A stretch of DNA of 64,000 bases from Linum tenue (taxonomy: Eukaryota > Streptophyta > Magnoliopsida > Malpighiales > Linaceae). The position numbers were made by a program, and so were the translations under genes. Location: positions 15,522,150 through 15,586,149 of the forward strand of contig CAMGYJ010000004.1 in the NCBI GenBank assembly GCA_946122785.1, given 5' to 3'. Every line of letters starts with the position of its first letter. The first letter of the stretch is position 1. The notes under the pieces are model-generated. The model was not told the origin of the DNA and searched no databases. It saw only the letters and a list, made by a program, of their open reading frames with translations. Below are positions 1 to 10,146 of this stretch, in pieces.

Positions 1-432
1 CAATGCAGTAGGTGATATGTGTCTCGAAGGTTTTGAGTTACTAAAGTTCATGTTAAAAATAAACATGAATTAAAATGGATTATTCTATTAAGCAAACATC
101 CCCTCTAATCATACAAAGATCAGATATCCAATTCACAAACAATTAAGCCATAAAAAATCATCACACAACCACCACCTTTGATTGCCTAAATTTGGTTTTT
201 CGCAAAGTTATGGACTCTTAAGGGTAACGTTCATGGGTAGTCTGTTTCATAACTCTAGAGAGCACAGTAAGCAACCACCATCCAGACACAGTGCGGTAGG
301 CGAATATGATTCTCAATTCACAATTTCTCACCACCGGAAGTAAGAACAGACCATAATAAGCGTAGCGTTCATGGGTGGTCTGTTTCATAGCACTATTACA
401 CAATTTGTTAAAAAAGAAAGAAATGTATTTAG
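1..432. other. Intergenic or intronic AT-rich DNA with a short direct repeat
   Basis: No convincing coding sequence. A 24-bp motif containing TTCATGGGT and GTCTGTTTCAT occurs at 228-251 and again at 366-389 in the same orientation, 138 bp apart with one mismatch. It may be an old duplication or part of a dispersed repeat. The stretch lies directly upstream of the RPA1-like exon remnant. Confidence 0.5.
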
Positions 433-640
433 CATCACGGCGGAACAACTTTTACAGGCCAACAACGACAACATGCTGCAACCACCAGAACTGGTATCAC
501 AACTCATAGGGAAAATCAAAAGATTTACTCTCAAATTAAGTAGTTACAACATCGAGCAATCGTCAAGCACATACACCATCACAAAAGTCACGGAACCTGA
601 TTCACAAATCATTCAAACATTTGAGGACATTTCTGCAAAG
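433..640 (+). pseudogene. Exon-like fragment of an RPA1-type (replication protein A large subunit) OB-fold
   Basis: The plus frame from 434 reads ITAEQLLQ, then a segment with LIGKIKRFTLKLSSYN and STYTITKV. This resembles the end of the C-terminal DNA-binding OB domain of plant RPA1-like proteins (ITAE..L, LIGK..F..K...YN, YT..K). The stretch is bounded by a plausible acceptor (TTTAG at 428-432) and donor (AAAG/GTAC at 640/641), which leaves a phase-0 end. No zinc-ribbon exon or upstream OB folds were found in the window. It could be the last part of a gene lying to the left, a Helitron-associated RPA fragment, or a transposon-captured exon. RPA1 binds single-stranded DNA in replication and repair; function here is unproven. 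Confidence 0.42.
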
Positions 641-2029
641 GTACAACTTATATGTCTTTTTCCAAGCCATTTCCATCCACATGCTAATAAATTTGCAATG
701 CATAAAACAAACGGGCCAAAACTTGAAATTCAGCCTGTTTGACCGACCCATGCCAAATTCTAATTATTCTTTACTTTTAAACTTTCTATTTGAAAATAAA
801 AATAGTGAAAGAAAAGAGACGACTACAATTCGCCATTTGCACATCATTTATTCGGGAATAAAACCATAGAAATTCAAAAGGAACTGAAAATGTTTAGGAC
901 CGTTTTAATGTTTAAAATAACCAAATAGATCTTTATGTTTAGTTTTTTACTAACAAATACCAAACGATTCCCTATAAAATACACTATAATTTGATCATTA
1001 TGATGTCAAATAATTATAAAATATATATTTGAAATGATAAAAATTGGACTAATTGGGTTGGTCGAGGTTGAACCATTGAATAACTTTAAAATACATTATA
1101 TTTTAGCCACTAAGATATAAAATAATAGCATAATATATATTATACCAGAGAAAATAGCTTGTTTTAGAATGGCAAACCAATGATGTTCATTTGTTTTACT
1201 TGATGGCCAAATCCCATGTAGGTCAGACCCATTCAAATCTTTTATTTTATGGTTAGCGGTTAGCCCATTAGATACCATGCATTAGTTTATTGTTAAATTT
1301 TTTATTTTTAACAATAAAAAGGAGTATTATTTTTTCCTTTTTATATATATTTTATCACCACGGAGAAATAAAAGGGTATAAAAAAAAAATTGACACTCCT
1401 GGACCCGTTTAAATCTGCATGTATACGGTAAGTTGGCCTGTTCCACAGAGGAAAGAGAAAAAAAATTGACACTCCCTATTCTACCCTTCCTACAAACGCT
1501 CCTGGAGCAGGGAATTTGAAATGGGGGAAGAGTTTTTGTCCACCCTGCTATTATATGTTTTTAATTTAAAAGGATACAACAAATGTACGTAGTGTGATTG
1601 GTTATGATCCTTGCCTTTCTTTAAAATGGTCATGGTTCGAATCCCAGTACGTATCTTTTTAATGAATAAAAAAAAGTAATTGTGAAGACCAAAATATCCT
1701 TCCTACTTTCACTCTCGTTGCAGGAAATTTGAAATGGAGCTCCCGTTTTTCCCTTCGGTGTATTATATTATGTGTAGATTATGACTAATTAGTTAGTAAA
1801 GTAATTGTCGTTGAAATAAGAAATGGATTGATAAAGTAAGATAAAGCTGAATCGAGGAGCTGAAAAGGTCAAACTGGAATTATTCACTTTTAATTACTCT
1901 TTCAAACTAGTTGGGTCATTTTATAATTGATTAGAGTTGATTGATTTTTCTTCATAAAAACAAACGCTGTATGTAAATTGTGAGAGTTATATGATTATGG
2001 ATGTTAGCAGTAATAACAATAATATAAAC
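641..2029. other. AT-rich intergenic region
   Basis: No ORF with recognisable protein features on either strand. Contains simple A/T tracts and one SINE-like stretch around 1575-1680, listed separately. Confidence 0.6.
1575..1680 (+). repeat. Possible tRNA-derived SINE relic
   Basis: A perfect RNA polymerase III B-box, GGTTCGAATCC, lies at about 1634-1644. A weak A-box-like TAGTGTGATTGG lies about 40 bp upstream, and an A-rich stretch follows at 1664-1677. The spacing suits a tRNA-derived SINE head. The A-box departs from consensus and no target duplication was identified, so this is only a candidate. A chance B-box is the alternative. Confidence 0.3.
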
Positions 2030-2961
2030 TTAGTTTGACCAAAAAGGGAAGAGTAGAAGAAGAGAATAAAAGAGCAATAAAGCGTTGTATATTATTAGAA
2101 CTGGAATATGAACCTGAGTTTGGCTAATTACAGGCTTGTTGAGCTTCTGTTTGGCTAGAGGCCTTGTACTTCTATTTGAGGGAATGAAGAACGAAAGAAA
2201 AGGTGTTTGTGCTTCTTTTTTTATTTTCGCAACACTTCGCCTCTCTAAACTGACTAAGAAGAAGAACAAAACTCTGAAATGACTGAAAGAAAGAATTGTC
2301 AGTGTTTCCCCAAGGTATTTTCCCCTCTGATCGTTGTCCCCTTCTCTTGAAAATTGAGCCTGCTTTTATAGAAAAAAGAGGCGGTGGTTCCTGGGTTTGG
2401 ACGGACCAGTTCTGGTTCGACCAGTCCGTCTGTTGGTTAGGGTCGTTGGGCTGGTTCGGGTTGCTGGCGTTGGGCCTTGCATCTGGACTTGACCATCATT
2501 AACCTTGGGCTGAGTTTGCTTTAGGTTAGGACCTAAATTTCAGACTGGAAATCTGGGCTTGAACTGTGGGCTTGTCTTAATCTGGGCCTGATCTGACTTG
2601 GCTCCTTTCTTGTTTGGCAGATCCATTGCTGGCTTCAAAAAGAGATGGAAGAAACATGTATTGATTGTAATTTTCATGTAGTAATTCTTATTTGTAATTT
2701 GTATTCTGATTGTAATTGTATAATTTATTGATAATTTAAATAAAACTTTATTCTTCTTCTGTATTTTCTGTGTTGGGCCAAAAGCGTAAATTGGAAGCCA
2801 ATCGGTCCTATTAATCCATTCGAATCGAATTCAAATAAATTATACAATCGTCGATATCAATATTTTAGACTCGCAATGGACAATCTATTATCTTACGATA
2901 TTTAAAGATTAATTATAATTTTTAGTTGAGTAATTGACCCGGACAAAATGGGGTGTCTACA
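2030..2961 (-). repeat. 3' LTR (left boundary unknown) of the Tat/Ogre-like gypsy element
   Basis: On the minus strand an LTR start TGTAGACACCCC is preceded directly by a polypurine tract, which fixes the LTR edge at 2961 on the plus strand. The LTR body runs leftward through a stretch rich in GGGCTTG-type words and A/T-rich polyadenylation-like sequence (2640-2760). I could not find the other terminus, and the visible part of the right-hand LTR is not obviously alignable to it, so the left limit given here is arbitrary. Confidence 0.5.
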
Positions 2962-2971
2962 GTTGCCCCCC
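2962..2971 (-). other. Polypurine tract of the gypsy element
   Basis: The minus strand reads GGGGGGCAAC directly before the LTR start TGTAGACACC. This is the plus-strand priming site used in reverse transcription, and it defines the inner edge of the 3' LTR. Confidence 0.7.
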
Positions 2972-3193
2972 TTGTATATCTCTTTATGTAAAGAGTTATA
3001 CAAAGTTCTCGTACAGACACCACATTTTCTCAGTTCAGTGGAGTATTATATTTTGCTGGTGACGTATTTTTCGGCATTCGTCATCGCCAATTGTTACGTT
3101 TTTCTCGATGATGACGTAAATGAAGCGCACGTCAACGCTAATTGTTTTTTTATTTTGATGGTTAATTGTTTTATGCTTATTAGCATTGATGTA

Positions 3194-3651
3194 GTATTTT
3201 TCAGGCGCTCTCCAGCACCAGTGTACTTTTCGAACGCTCACCAACGTCAGTGTCGTATTTTTCAGGCGCTCGCCAGCACTAGTGTACTTTTCGAACGCTC
3301 ACCAACGTCAGGGTCGTATTTTTCAGGCGCTCGCCAGCACTAGTGTACTTTTCGAACGCTCACCAACGTCAGGGTCATATTTTCCAGGCGCTCGCCAGCA
3401 CCAGTGTACTTTTCGAACGCTCACTAGCATCGGTGTCGTATTTTTCAAGTGCTCGCCAGCACCAGTGTACTCTTCGAACGCTCACCAGAGTCAGTGTCGT
3501 ATTTTTCAGGCGCTCGCCAGCACTAGTGTACTTTTTGAACGCTCACCAGCGTCAGGGTCATATTTTTCAGGCGCTCGCCAGCACCAGTGTACTTTTCGAA
3601 CGCTCACCAACGTCGGTTTCGTATTTTTCAGGCGCTCGCCAGCACCAATTT
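3194..3651. repeat. 61-bp tandem repeat, about 7.5 copies
   Basis: The word CAGGCGCTC or a close variant recurs at 3202, 3263, 3324, 3385, 3446, 3507, 3568 and 3629, always exactly 61 bp apart. Each unit also carries CCAGCAC.AGTGTACTTTT and GAACGCTCACCA.CGTC. Because 61 is not a multiple of 3, the same peptide-like string is read from all three frames in turn, so the plus-strand ORFs across it are artefacts. The array sits about 230 bp from the polypurine tract, in the 3' UTR of the gypsy element. Plant Tat/Ogre elements are known to carry hypervariable tandem arrays at this place. Confidence 0.93.
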
Positions 3652-5902
3652 AATTTGTTTATGGATTTGTTAAGGCCATGTCTAAAGTGAAATTAAGACA
3701 AGTTCTAATTGTAAGTGAAAAGCTAATGTTAGACTTTTATGAAGTTGGAGACATAATTGTTGTACTTGAAATCTTGATGAATATTAAAATGTATTTGGGA
3801 ATGAATGTTAATGAGTATGATTGTTGATATGATGATGTTTTCTAATGGGTATCAAAATGATTTTGAAAATGATTGTGTGATGAGTCATGCTAATGAATGA
3901 TAAAGTCCTGAATGTTGTATGAAAAAAAAATGATGTGATGCATTATCAAATGGTTTGAGAATATGTTGTTTTTTTTCTTTTTTGTCCTGGACTCCTTTAA
4001 ATTGATCACCCGCAAGAACTTGTGTCATTGTCTCTTGTAGCGATGATTCTTAGTTGTGCTTCATAGTGAGAGCTCTTAGTCGTTCTTCCCTCGGGCTTCT
4101 TGTTGTCCAAGACAAGGTTGTTAAATTTCGTTGGTGTAGCGTAGCATGCTCCTTTTGTCATGGAGGGATAATTGATTGGTTGACCGAAATCAAGGGTTCT
4201 CTCCAATTCTTTGAGATTTTTAAACTGATGAGTTGACAAGTTGGGTACTTTCGTCCGCGAGCATTTCAGAATGCTTCTCCGTCGAGGATACACTGTTCTT
4301 GCCCCCCAAGGATCTGGCGTTCACTTTCTATTCTATGGAACAATGAGTGACTTTTATCAACCTTAACTTATGACGAGTGCAAAAATGTATGACAAATGTG
4401 GATGCAAAAGTATCATACGAGCATGATGTTGAAATTTTCGATTGAGACAAGCGTGTAAGAATTGGGTACAACTTTGTGTGGTTATTTCATGTTGCTAAAG
4501 CTCATTTTTGCATTTTTTTATGAGAAGGTAGCAAGTCAAGCCATGAGAAAATCAATAAACACTCACTGTACTCTCACTTTCGATATCGTGCTCGAATTCA
4601 GTCTCACTTATTCCTAAGGGTGCTTTGAGCATATGACATTTCAGCTACCATTAAGATTCAAGTCACTATGAGAGGCCTTCTTTTATGTTGATGGTCAAAT
4701 ATGTTCGGGGTAATGGTTTTTTCAAACGAGGAAATTCTTACGAAGTCTGATTTCGGTCCTGTGAAGTTTCTTGTAAGGGATGTTGGCTTGCCCCCTAGGT
4801 ATTAGGTTAAATGATGGCTTAGAGTGATCCTAATGGCAATTATCATGGCTTTCCTCGACCCTTGCTTTCTCAAAAATAGTGGTGGCTTTTGGACATCTTG
4901 GTGAATGCGTCTTATGTTGCCCCCTTGTCTTGAGATTTTAGGAGGTGGGGTCAGGTGGTGAATAAATGAGGTCTTTGTGAATGCAAACTTGGCCATGGGA
5001 AGTCTCATCACATAGGTTCTTTGCTTAAGGTTTTCCGTAGGTATTAGCTGGCAAACATTTTGATTTGCCGTGAATGGTTGACTTCAAATGCTAATGAAGG
5101 GGCCTTTAACATGTAAGTCCCACAACAATTTTTCTTTTTCTTTGCCTTTTTTTTTGTCGTGGGACTTACTTAGCTTGGTTGTGGCACATAATATGCTTCC
5201 CTTATTCTCCCCTCTAACATTTGTATAACTAGAAAGAAGTATCAAAAGGTTAGTAGTTCACAATGTAAGTGTAAACTCTCGTTGGATCGGCTGGTTGGCT
5301 ACTCTTTTCTAGAAGAAGCAAGACTTTTGATGTTGTTGGGCTATTTGAATCTTTTCCTGGTTGCCCTCATATGTATTTGGATCCCAATTTGCTAGAAAAA
5401 GTTGGCAATGATAGTGACGAGATTCTACCAATAGCCTGATGTCATATGCTCGTTACACCTTTTGACTATTCACTCACACAATTTGTGTATACCCAATGAG
5501 GTGTTTATACTCTTACCTCTAGCGCAGTGTGCACACACACAACACAATGGGGTGTTTATAATCGATCGAAACACCAGTGGGGTGCTCAAATTTGCTTAGT
5601 ATGGCAATCTCATGACTTAACTTGGAAATAAAACTAGGTTTGGATGGCTTCCATCAAATTTAAAGAAATTGGGAATAACATTCGTCATTTGGACAATGAA
5701 AAACCAATTGATGCAAACTTCTAAATTAAGGTTGATAATATTCACACAACATTCCAAAGAGGTCGAAAAGTGGGAGATTTTTTATTTATAATGATGAAAG
5801 CAAAGGTGATACATTTGTTGTTAAGGAAATTAGCTCGATGCGCTTATTTACGTAATAGGATCGACATCATCCTTGAATCGAGCATTGCTTGTAGTACGCC
5901 TA
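3652..5902 (-). other. Non-coding 3' region of the gypsy element, with repeated polypurine boxes
   Basis: No pol domain or long ORF is visible. Polypurine boxes like the functional tract (minus strand GGGGGC..) recur near 4300, 4788 and 4919. The region between them is not obviously repetitive. The small ORFs here show no protein-family signal. Confidence 0.6.
5113..5169. repeat. Short inverted repeat (hairpin)
   Basis: GTAAGTCCCACAAC at 5113-5126 is answered by GTCGTGGGACTTAC at 5156-5169, with 13 of 14 positions pairing and a T-rich loop of about 29 nt. It lies in the 3' region of the gypsy element. It could be a foldback in the element RNA or a tiny MITE relic. No function can be assigned. 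Confidence 0.6.
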
Positions 5903-7390
5903 CTACTTCCCATGAGCCGGCAGTGGATTATTGTTAATGTTTGGACGCTTGGACTCCTCTTCAAATTTCAACCAACCAGCATTGATCATCTGTTGCACCT
6001 TAAACTTGAATGATCTACAATTTTCAGTTGAGTGTCCTGCGACTCCTGAGTGGTAAGCACAATGTTGATCTGACTTGTACCAGTTTGGGAAGGGAGGTTG
6101 AATAGGCTCAGATGGAATTAGGGAAATTAGATGACTTTGTAGTAGTTGCGGGAAAAGTTCGGTGTATGTAATAGGAATAGGGTCAATTTGGATGGGTTTT
6201 TTGTATCTCTCAGAATAATTTTGGTCTTGGTTGTTTGGTGGTGGTGCCACTGGTGATTGAGTATTCGGACGTTGAGTAATCAATGCGGTATTTGAAACAT
6301 AGGGATGAGCTTGATTGTCTCGAGGTTGGTGATTCCACCTTCCTCTTCTTGATGAGTCTTGTTGAGCAGAATGAATCTCTCCATCTCCCCTTCGAGTTTG
6401 GTATGGTTTCTTTGAGGCTTCCGGACTTTCCATCCGACCTTGCTTCAATCCCTTTTCAATTCGCTCTCCAATTACTAGCAAGTCCGCAAAGTTGGTTGTG
6501 GTAATTCCCACCATGTTGTTGTAATACGGAACCCTTAATGTTCCGAAGAAGATTGCCACCATTTCCTTTTCTGATAGTGGGGGTTGAACATCTGCCGCCT
6601 TCTCTCTCCACCTATGAGCATACTCTCTGAAAGATTCCTTCTCAATCTTTTCCATATTTCGTAGGTCCTCTCGATCTGGGGCCAAATCTTGGTTATGCTT
6701 ATAATGCCTCATGAATGCATCAGCTAAGTCTTGCCATGTTTTCACTTTTGTTTTCTCTAACTGCATATACCATCTCAGCGCGGAGCTACTTAGGCTATTT
6801 TGGAAGCAATGTATCATCAACCTTTCATCTCGAATATAGTTCGCCATTTTATTACAAAACATGACCAAATGACTTCTTGGGCAAGTAGTGCCATTATATC
6901 TTTCAAATTCTGGCATTTGAAATTTATGAGGAATTATGACATCTGGGACTAAACATAGCTGTGATGCATCCATAGGCTCATAGGATTCAAATCCCTCTAT
7001 GCTTCTTATTCGTTCATTCATGTGCTCTAATTTTTCTTTCAGCATAGCATCAACCCCATGTTCCTCATGCTTATCAGTCTCTTCTGATTTGTCATGCTTT
7101 GGTTGTTCCATGCCATCTTTTTCACCTATGTTCTTCGAAGGTATGAGAATAAATTTACTAGTCGAGGCATCTACTTTAGGTTGTTCATAGTGATCTTCTT
7201 CGTCGAATATGGCTTCTTCTTCGTTGGTTGCAACCCCTTTTCCTTTTCCTGAAAGTATGTTCAAAATTGTGCTGAGTTGACCTTTCATCTCATCAAAACC
7301 CGCCAATTTTTCATCAAATCCCGTCAGTTTCTCATCAAACCCCGTTAGCTTCCCATTGATGTCGTTTATCTCTTTCTGAAATGCCTCCAT
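5903..7390 (-). CDS. Ty3/gypsy retrotransposon Gag protein
   Basis: About 495 residues from the first in-frame ATG (7390). The frame is open a little further upstream to 7487, but without an ATG. The N-terminal part holds three tandem heptads (KLTGFDE, KLTGFDE, KLAGFDE) likely to form a coiled coil, then a charged linker. A retrotransposon gag core follows, with FERYNGTTCPRSHLVMF, ALRWYMQLE and WQDLADAFMRHY, and then FREYAHRWREKA. Near the C terminus lies a Cys/His knuckle-like segment (CAYHSGVAGHSTENC), typical of Tat/Ogre-like and related plant gypsy Gags. Gag packages element RNA into cytoplasmic particles. The reading frame is unbroken, yet no pol follows. The copy may therefore still provide Gag while depending on another element for enzymes. 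Confidence 0.88.
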   Translation of the reverse strand: MEAFQKEINDINGKLTGFDEKLTGFDEKLAGFDEMKGQLSTILNILSGKGKGVATNEEEAIFDEEDHYEQPKVDASTSKFILIPSKNIGEKDGMEQPKHDKSEETDKHEEHGVDAMLKEKLEHMNERIRSIEGFESYEPMDASQLCLVPDVIIPHKFQMPEFERYNGTTCPRSHLVMFCNKMANYIRDERLMIHCFQNSLSSSALRWYMQLEKTKVKTWQDLADAFMRHYKHNQDLAPDREDLRNMEKIEKESFREYAHRWREKAADVQPPLSEKEMVAIFFGTLRVPYYNNMVGITTTNFADLLVIGERIEKGLKQGRMESPEASKKPYQTRRGDGEIHSAQQDSSRRGRWNHQPRDNQAHPYVSNTALITQRPNTQSPVAPPPNNQDQNYSERYKKPIQIDPIPITYTELFPQLLQSHLISLIPSEPIQPPFPNWYKSDQHCAYHSGVAGHSTENCRSFKFKVQQMINAGWLKFEEESKRPNINNNPLPAHGK

Positions 7391-8124
7391 GAAGACCTTG
7401 AGTTTTGATCTAGTGAAGTGCTTAGAAGCCTGACTTTTTCCTGGCAGGCGAGCAATTTTAAGGAACCCTGACAAATTTATTGTTTGTTAAACAGTTTTGT
7501 ATATATGATGCTTATGATGCTAAATGATGTGAATGTGTAAATGCAAAGATGACTTTAATGGACACATGTGCTTTATCCTTTATGATTTTGAATAGGATGA
7601 ATGCTAATGTCATGAATTTTGAAAAGCTTTTATGTGCAATATATAATCACATTATTTATGAGTAATCTATAATGCACAAATTATCACATCACAAGCAAAC
7701 ATATATCTAAATTAAAACACAATTCTCTAATTAAATAAACATAAAAAGTTATGGAAGATTTGACGACATGATTTATACGAGATGGTGTTGGGCGGCTGCT
7801 AAGCTTACTAAATGGTTGGTAAAGGTATCTAGGAAAATACCCAAGTTGTATCCCACTATTGCTCTTTCAAGCTTAGCCGGATACCTCAAATCGACCTCGG
7901 ATTTGAGTTCAACTTGGTTAGTAAGTTTCACGATATTCCCCTACTATTGTAGGAGTCACGCTACACCTTGCAATTTCTAAAGGGAGAGCTCGGGTATAGA
8001 GCTTTTTATGTACGAAATGAAATTAAATACAAAGTAAATAAAAAGCGCAATCAATATAATAAACACCCAAAAAGAAAGTAAGAAAAGCTTATCAATTTAG
8101 TTATGTAGCTCGACTCTCAAAAAG

Positions 8125-8142
8125 TCCCCAGCGGAGTCGCCA
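8125..8142 (-). other. Primer-binding site, tRNA-Arg type
   Basis: The minus strand reads TGGCGACTCCGCTGGGGA. The plus-strand text ends in GGAGTCGCCA, like the 3' end of plant tRNA-Arg(ACG) plus CCA. It sits one base from the LTR terminus TGTCGCAACC (8144). Arg-type sites are characteristic of Tat/Ogre elements. Confidence 0.8.
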
Positions 8143-8143
8143 C

Positions 8144-8993
8144 TGTCGCAACCGCCCCTCTGGATCGGGGGATCCATCGCACGATTAGGCTCTGAGTCGC
8201 CATCGATCTTACTTGGAGTGGATCGAACACTCATTTCCGGTTTTAATTTTTTTTGTTAAAACCAGAATTCTGGTCTGCGAATTTTAGATTGTTCTAGGTT
8301 CGAGAGTACGTTTACGTGTGAGGAAGTGTATTCACACCCCACAACGCCCAAAATTGGTACTACCTAAATCGATAAATTTTTAAAAGAGTTGGGTGTATTA
8401 TTATTTATTGTGTATTTCAAAGCCCAATTGGACTATTGAGTTAAAACAAATTTCGCATGCTATCGACATACGATGAGATTTACATCTCGAAAAGTGAAAA
8501 AATATTGGTTAATTGGATATTTTGAAATGATTTACGAAGTGATCTCAACAAATCCTATTGATCTTGATTAAGATGCTAATGTGAATTTTTAGAAAATGTA
8601 TTTTGGTAATTGGGTGATGACTGTTAAATAGTTTCGTCATAAAACAGTAGTTGGAATCTATTGATCACGATCTCGACATTGATGAACAGCACTGAAGTGC
8701 ATTAACAATACCAATTAGTGAGTTAGCCTAGCGGCTAAACGTGTTGGCTCAGAAATGACAGAGCAAAGGCCACGGTTCGACGCACGCCAATGTTTAGTTT
8801 TAGTGGATTTCGATTTTAGAAGAGAAAGGTGGGAGTAGGGTTTAATTTAAGCGAAATATAGAGGGCAAAAGGGTAATTTAAAAAAAACGAGGATAAGGGA
8901 TCACATGGAAACCCTAGCCGCTCCCCTAGTGCCCATTTCCCCTCTTTCTATCTTCTCGATCTTTCTTTCATTTTCCTCTCTCTCTCTCTCTCT
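8144..8993 (-). repeat. 5' LTR remnant of the gypsy element
   Basis: Begins at 8144 (plus-strand TGTCGCAACC, next to the primer-binding site). It runs to a (CT)n tract at about 8977-8993, where the sequence switches abruptly to the LARD-family LTR. The expected outer terminus (GGTGTCTACA on the plus strand) is missing, so the LTR is truncated. A tRNA-like scrap near 8715-8785 (TAGCCTAGCGGC, then CGGTTCGACGC) may be a SINE relic, but its B-box is imperfect. Confidence 0.6.
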
Positions 8994-10146
8994 CTCAATT
9001 AGGTCCAAGTTGCAATTACCTTTGGTTGATCTACTGTTGATTAAACTACGGAAAATCCTAAATTAGCTTGGAATCTCTTAAGCTGACCAAGCCCTCTTAG
9101 ACAGAATACCCGGCAGGCGACTAGCCTTCACCGGGATAGACTGCTAAGGCGATTCACACAGATCTCCACTACTGGAATGAATTCCAGTACAAAGCAGTGA
9201 ATTGATTGACTCTCGCACAACCAATTCACTACTATCAATCAAGGAAGCTCTCTTAACCTAATCAGATTCTATCTATCATAGGTTAAAGCAGAAATCAAGA
9301 GAATTTGATCAAGATCCAATTGACTCAATAAATCATGCCTCAATCGATTATAATCAAACAATATAGCATCCAAAACTTCATACAAGAAAGATCCTAACTC
9401 ATGGAACTAGGGTTCCTCAAAACCTAAGTGAAGGGAAGTTACTCCATAGAGAAGAGAGAGACTGCAGAAATCTGATCTAGATCTTCAATCTCCATCTCCA
9501 AGCTTGATTCCCGAGCTCCAATGGCGAAGAAATCCTCCAAAATAGCTCCAAGAATGTTTCCAAGTCGCTCTCTCTCTCTAGGGTTCGTCCCTTGGGTGTT
9601 TGGGATCCAAAACCCAGCTCTCACCCTTTCCTTTTGCTGAAAATCAGGTTTTAAACATCAATTCCCGACTCACACGGCCAGGCCACACGGCCGTGTGGCT
9701 TTCCCAGCTGCCCGTGTGAAGGCTCGGTGAATTCCACACGGGCAAAAGTGCCCCTTGCACGGCCGTGTGGGTTGTGCCCGTGTGGCTTGCTCAGCCTCTG
9801 TTTAATGCTTCGTTTCTCCCTTGTCCGGACTCCGAATCAGTCGCCGTTTGATCCCAGACGCTCGTAGTCTCGTCCTCTTTCTTTTCATGAAAAGCTTGCA
9901 TGATTCTTTGTCCATAAAGTGAGATAGAAATCCATTCTTCTTCAGGTCATACCCGAGTTTCTTCTCCCGAATCGTCAATTGATCTCTGATTGACTTGAAA
10001 CTTGCGCCTATGCTTCACTTTATGTGCTAGGACCTGAAATGTGACAAAGGAACACAACCTAGCATAAAATAGGCCAAAGACACGATAATTCAAGCTGAAA
10101 CAATCAAGAAACAAAGGGGAAAACATGTGCAAATACCGAGTCATCA
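8994..10146 (-). repeat. 3' LTR of the LARD-like element, truncated
   Basis: Nearly identical to 13084-14247, with fewer than about 25 differences over ~1.15 kb by eye, including small indels. It ends at 10146 (..GAGTCATCA) beside a polypurine tract (minus strand AGTGTGGGGGGATT). The first ~231 bp present in the right LTR (12853-13083) are absent, and the break lies in a CT tract joined to the gypsy LTR. Bases about 9665-9800 carry the palindromic CACACGGCCGTGTGG module. Confidence 0.88.

Larger units (their letters stand above)
2030..8993 (-). mobile_element. Gag-only Ty3/gypsy element (Tat/Ogre-like), non-autonomous
   Basis: On the minus strand, in order from right to left: a 5' LTR remnant (8144-8993), a primer-binding site matching the 3' end of a tRNA-Arg (8125-8142), a leader, gag (7390-5903), about 2.9 kb of non-coding 3' region with a 61-bp tandem array, a polypurine tract (2962-2971) and the 3' LTR. 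No protease, reverse transcriptase, RNase H or integrase is visible in any frame between gag and the polypurine tract. This arrangement matches gag-only non-autonomous derivatives (TR-GAG type), which must borrow pol in trans. The 5' LTR is cut off at a CT tract where the neighbouring LARD element begins. Confidence 0.75.

Noticed and set aside
2948..3690. Three overlapping plus-strand ORFs with repeated YFSNAHQRQ...FQALASTSVLFERS peptides
   Set aside because: They are one 61-bp tandem repeat read in successive frames; the unit is not a multiple of three and the array lies in an element 3' UTR.
8715..8790. tRNA-like stretch (TAGCCTAGCGGC ... CGGTTCGACGC)
   Set aside because: The B-box is imperfect and no cloverleaf or A-tail could be made; at best a SINE relic in the gypsy LTR.
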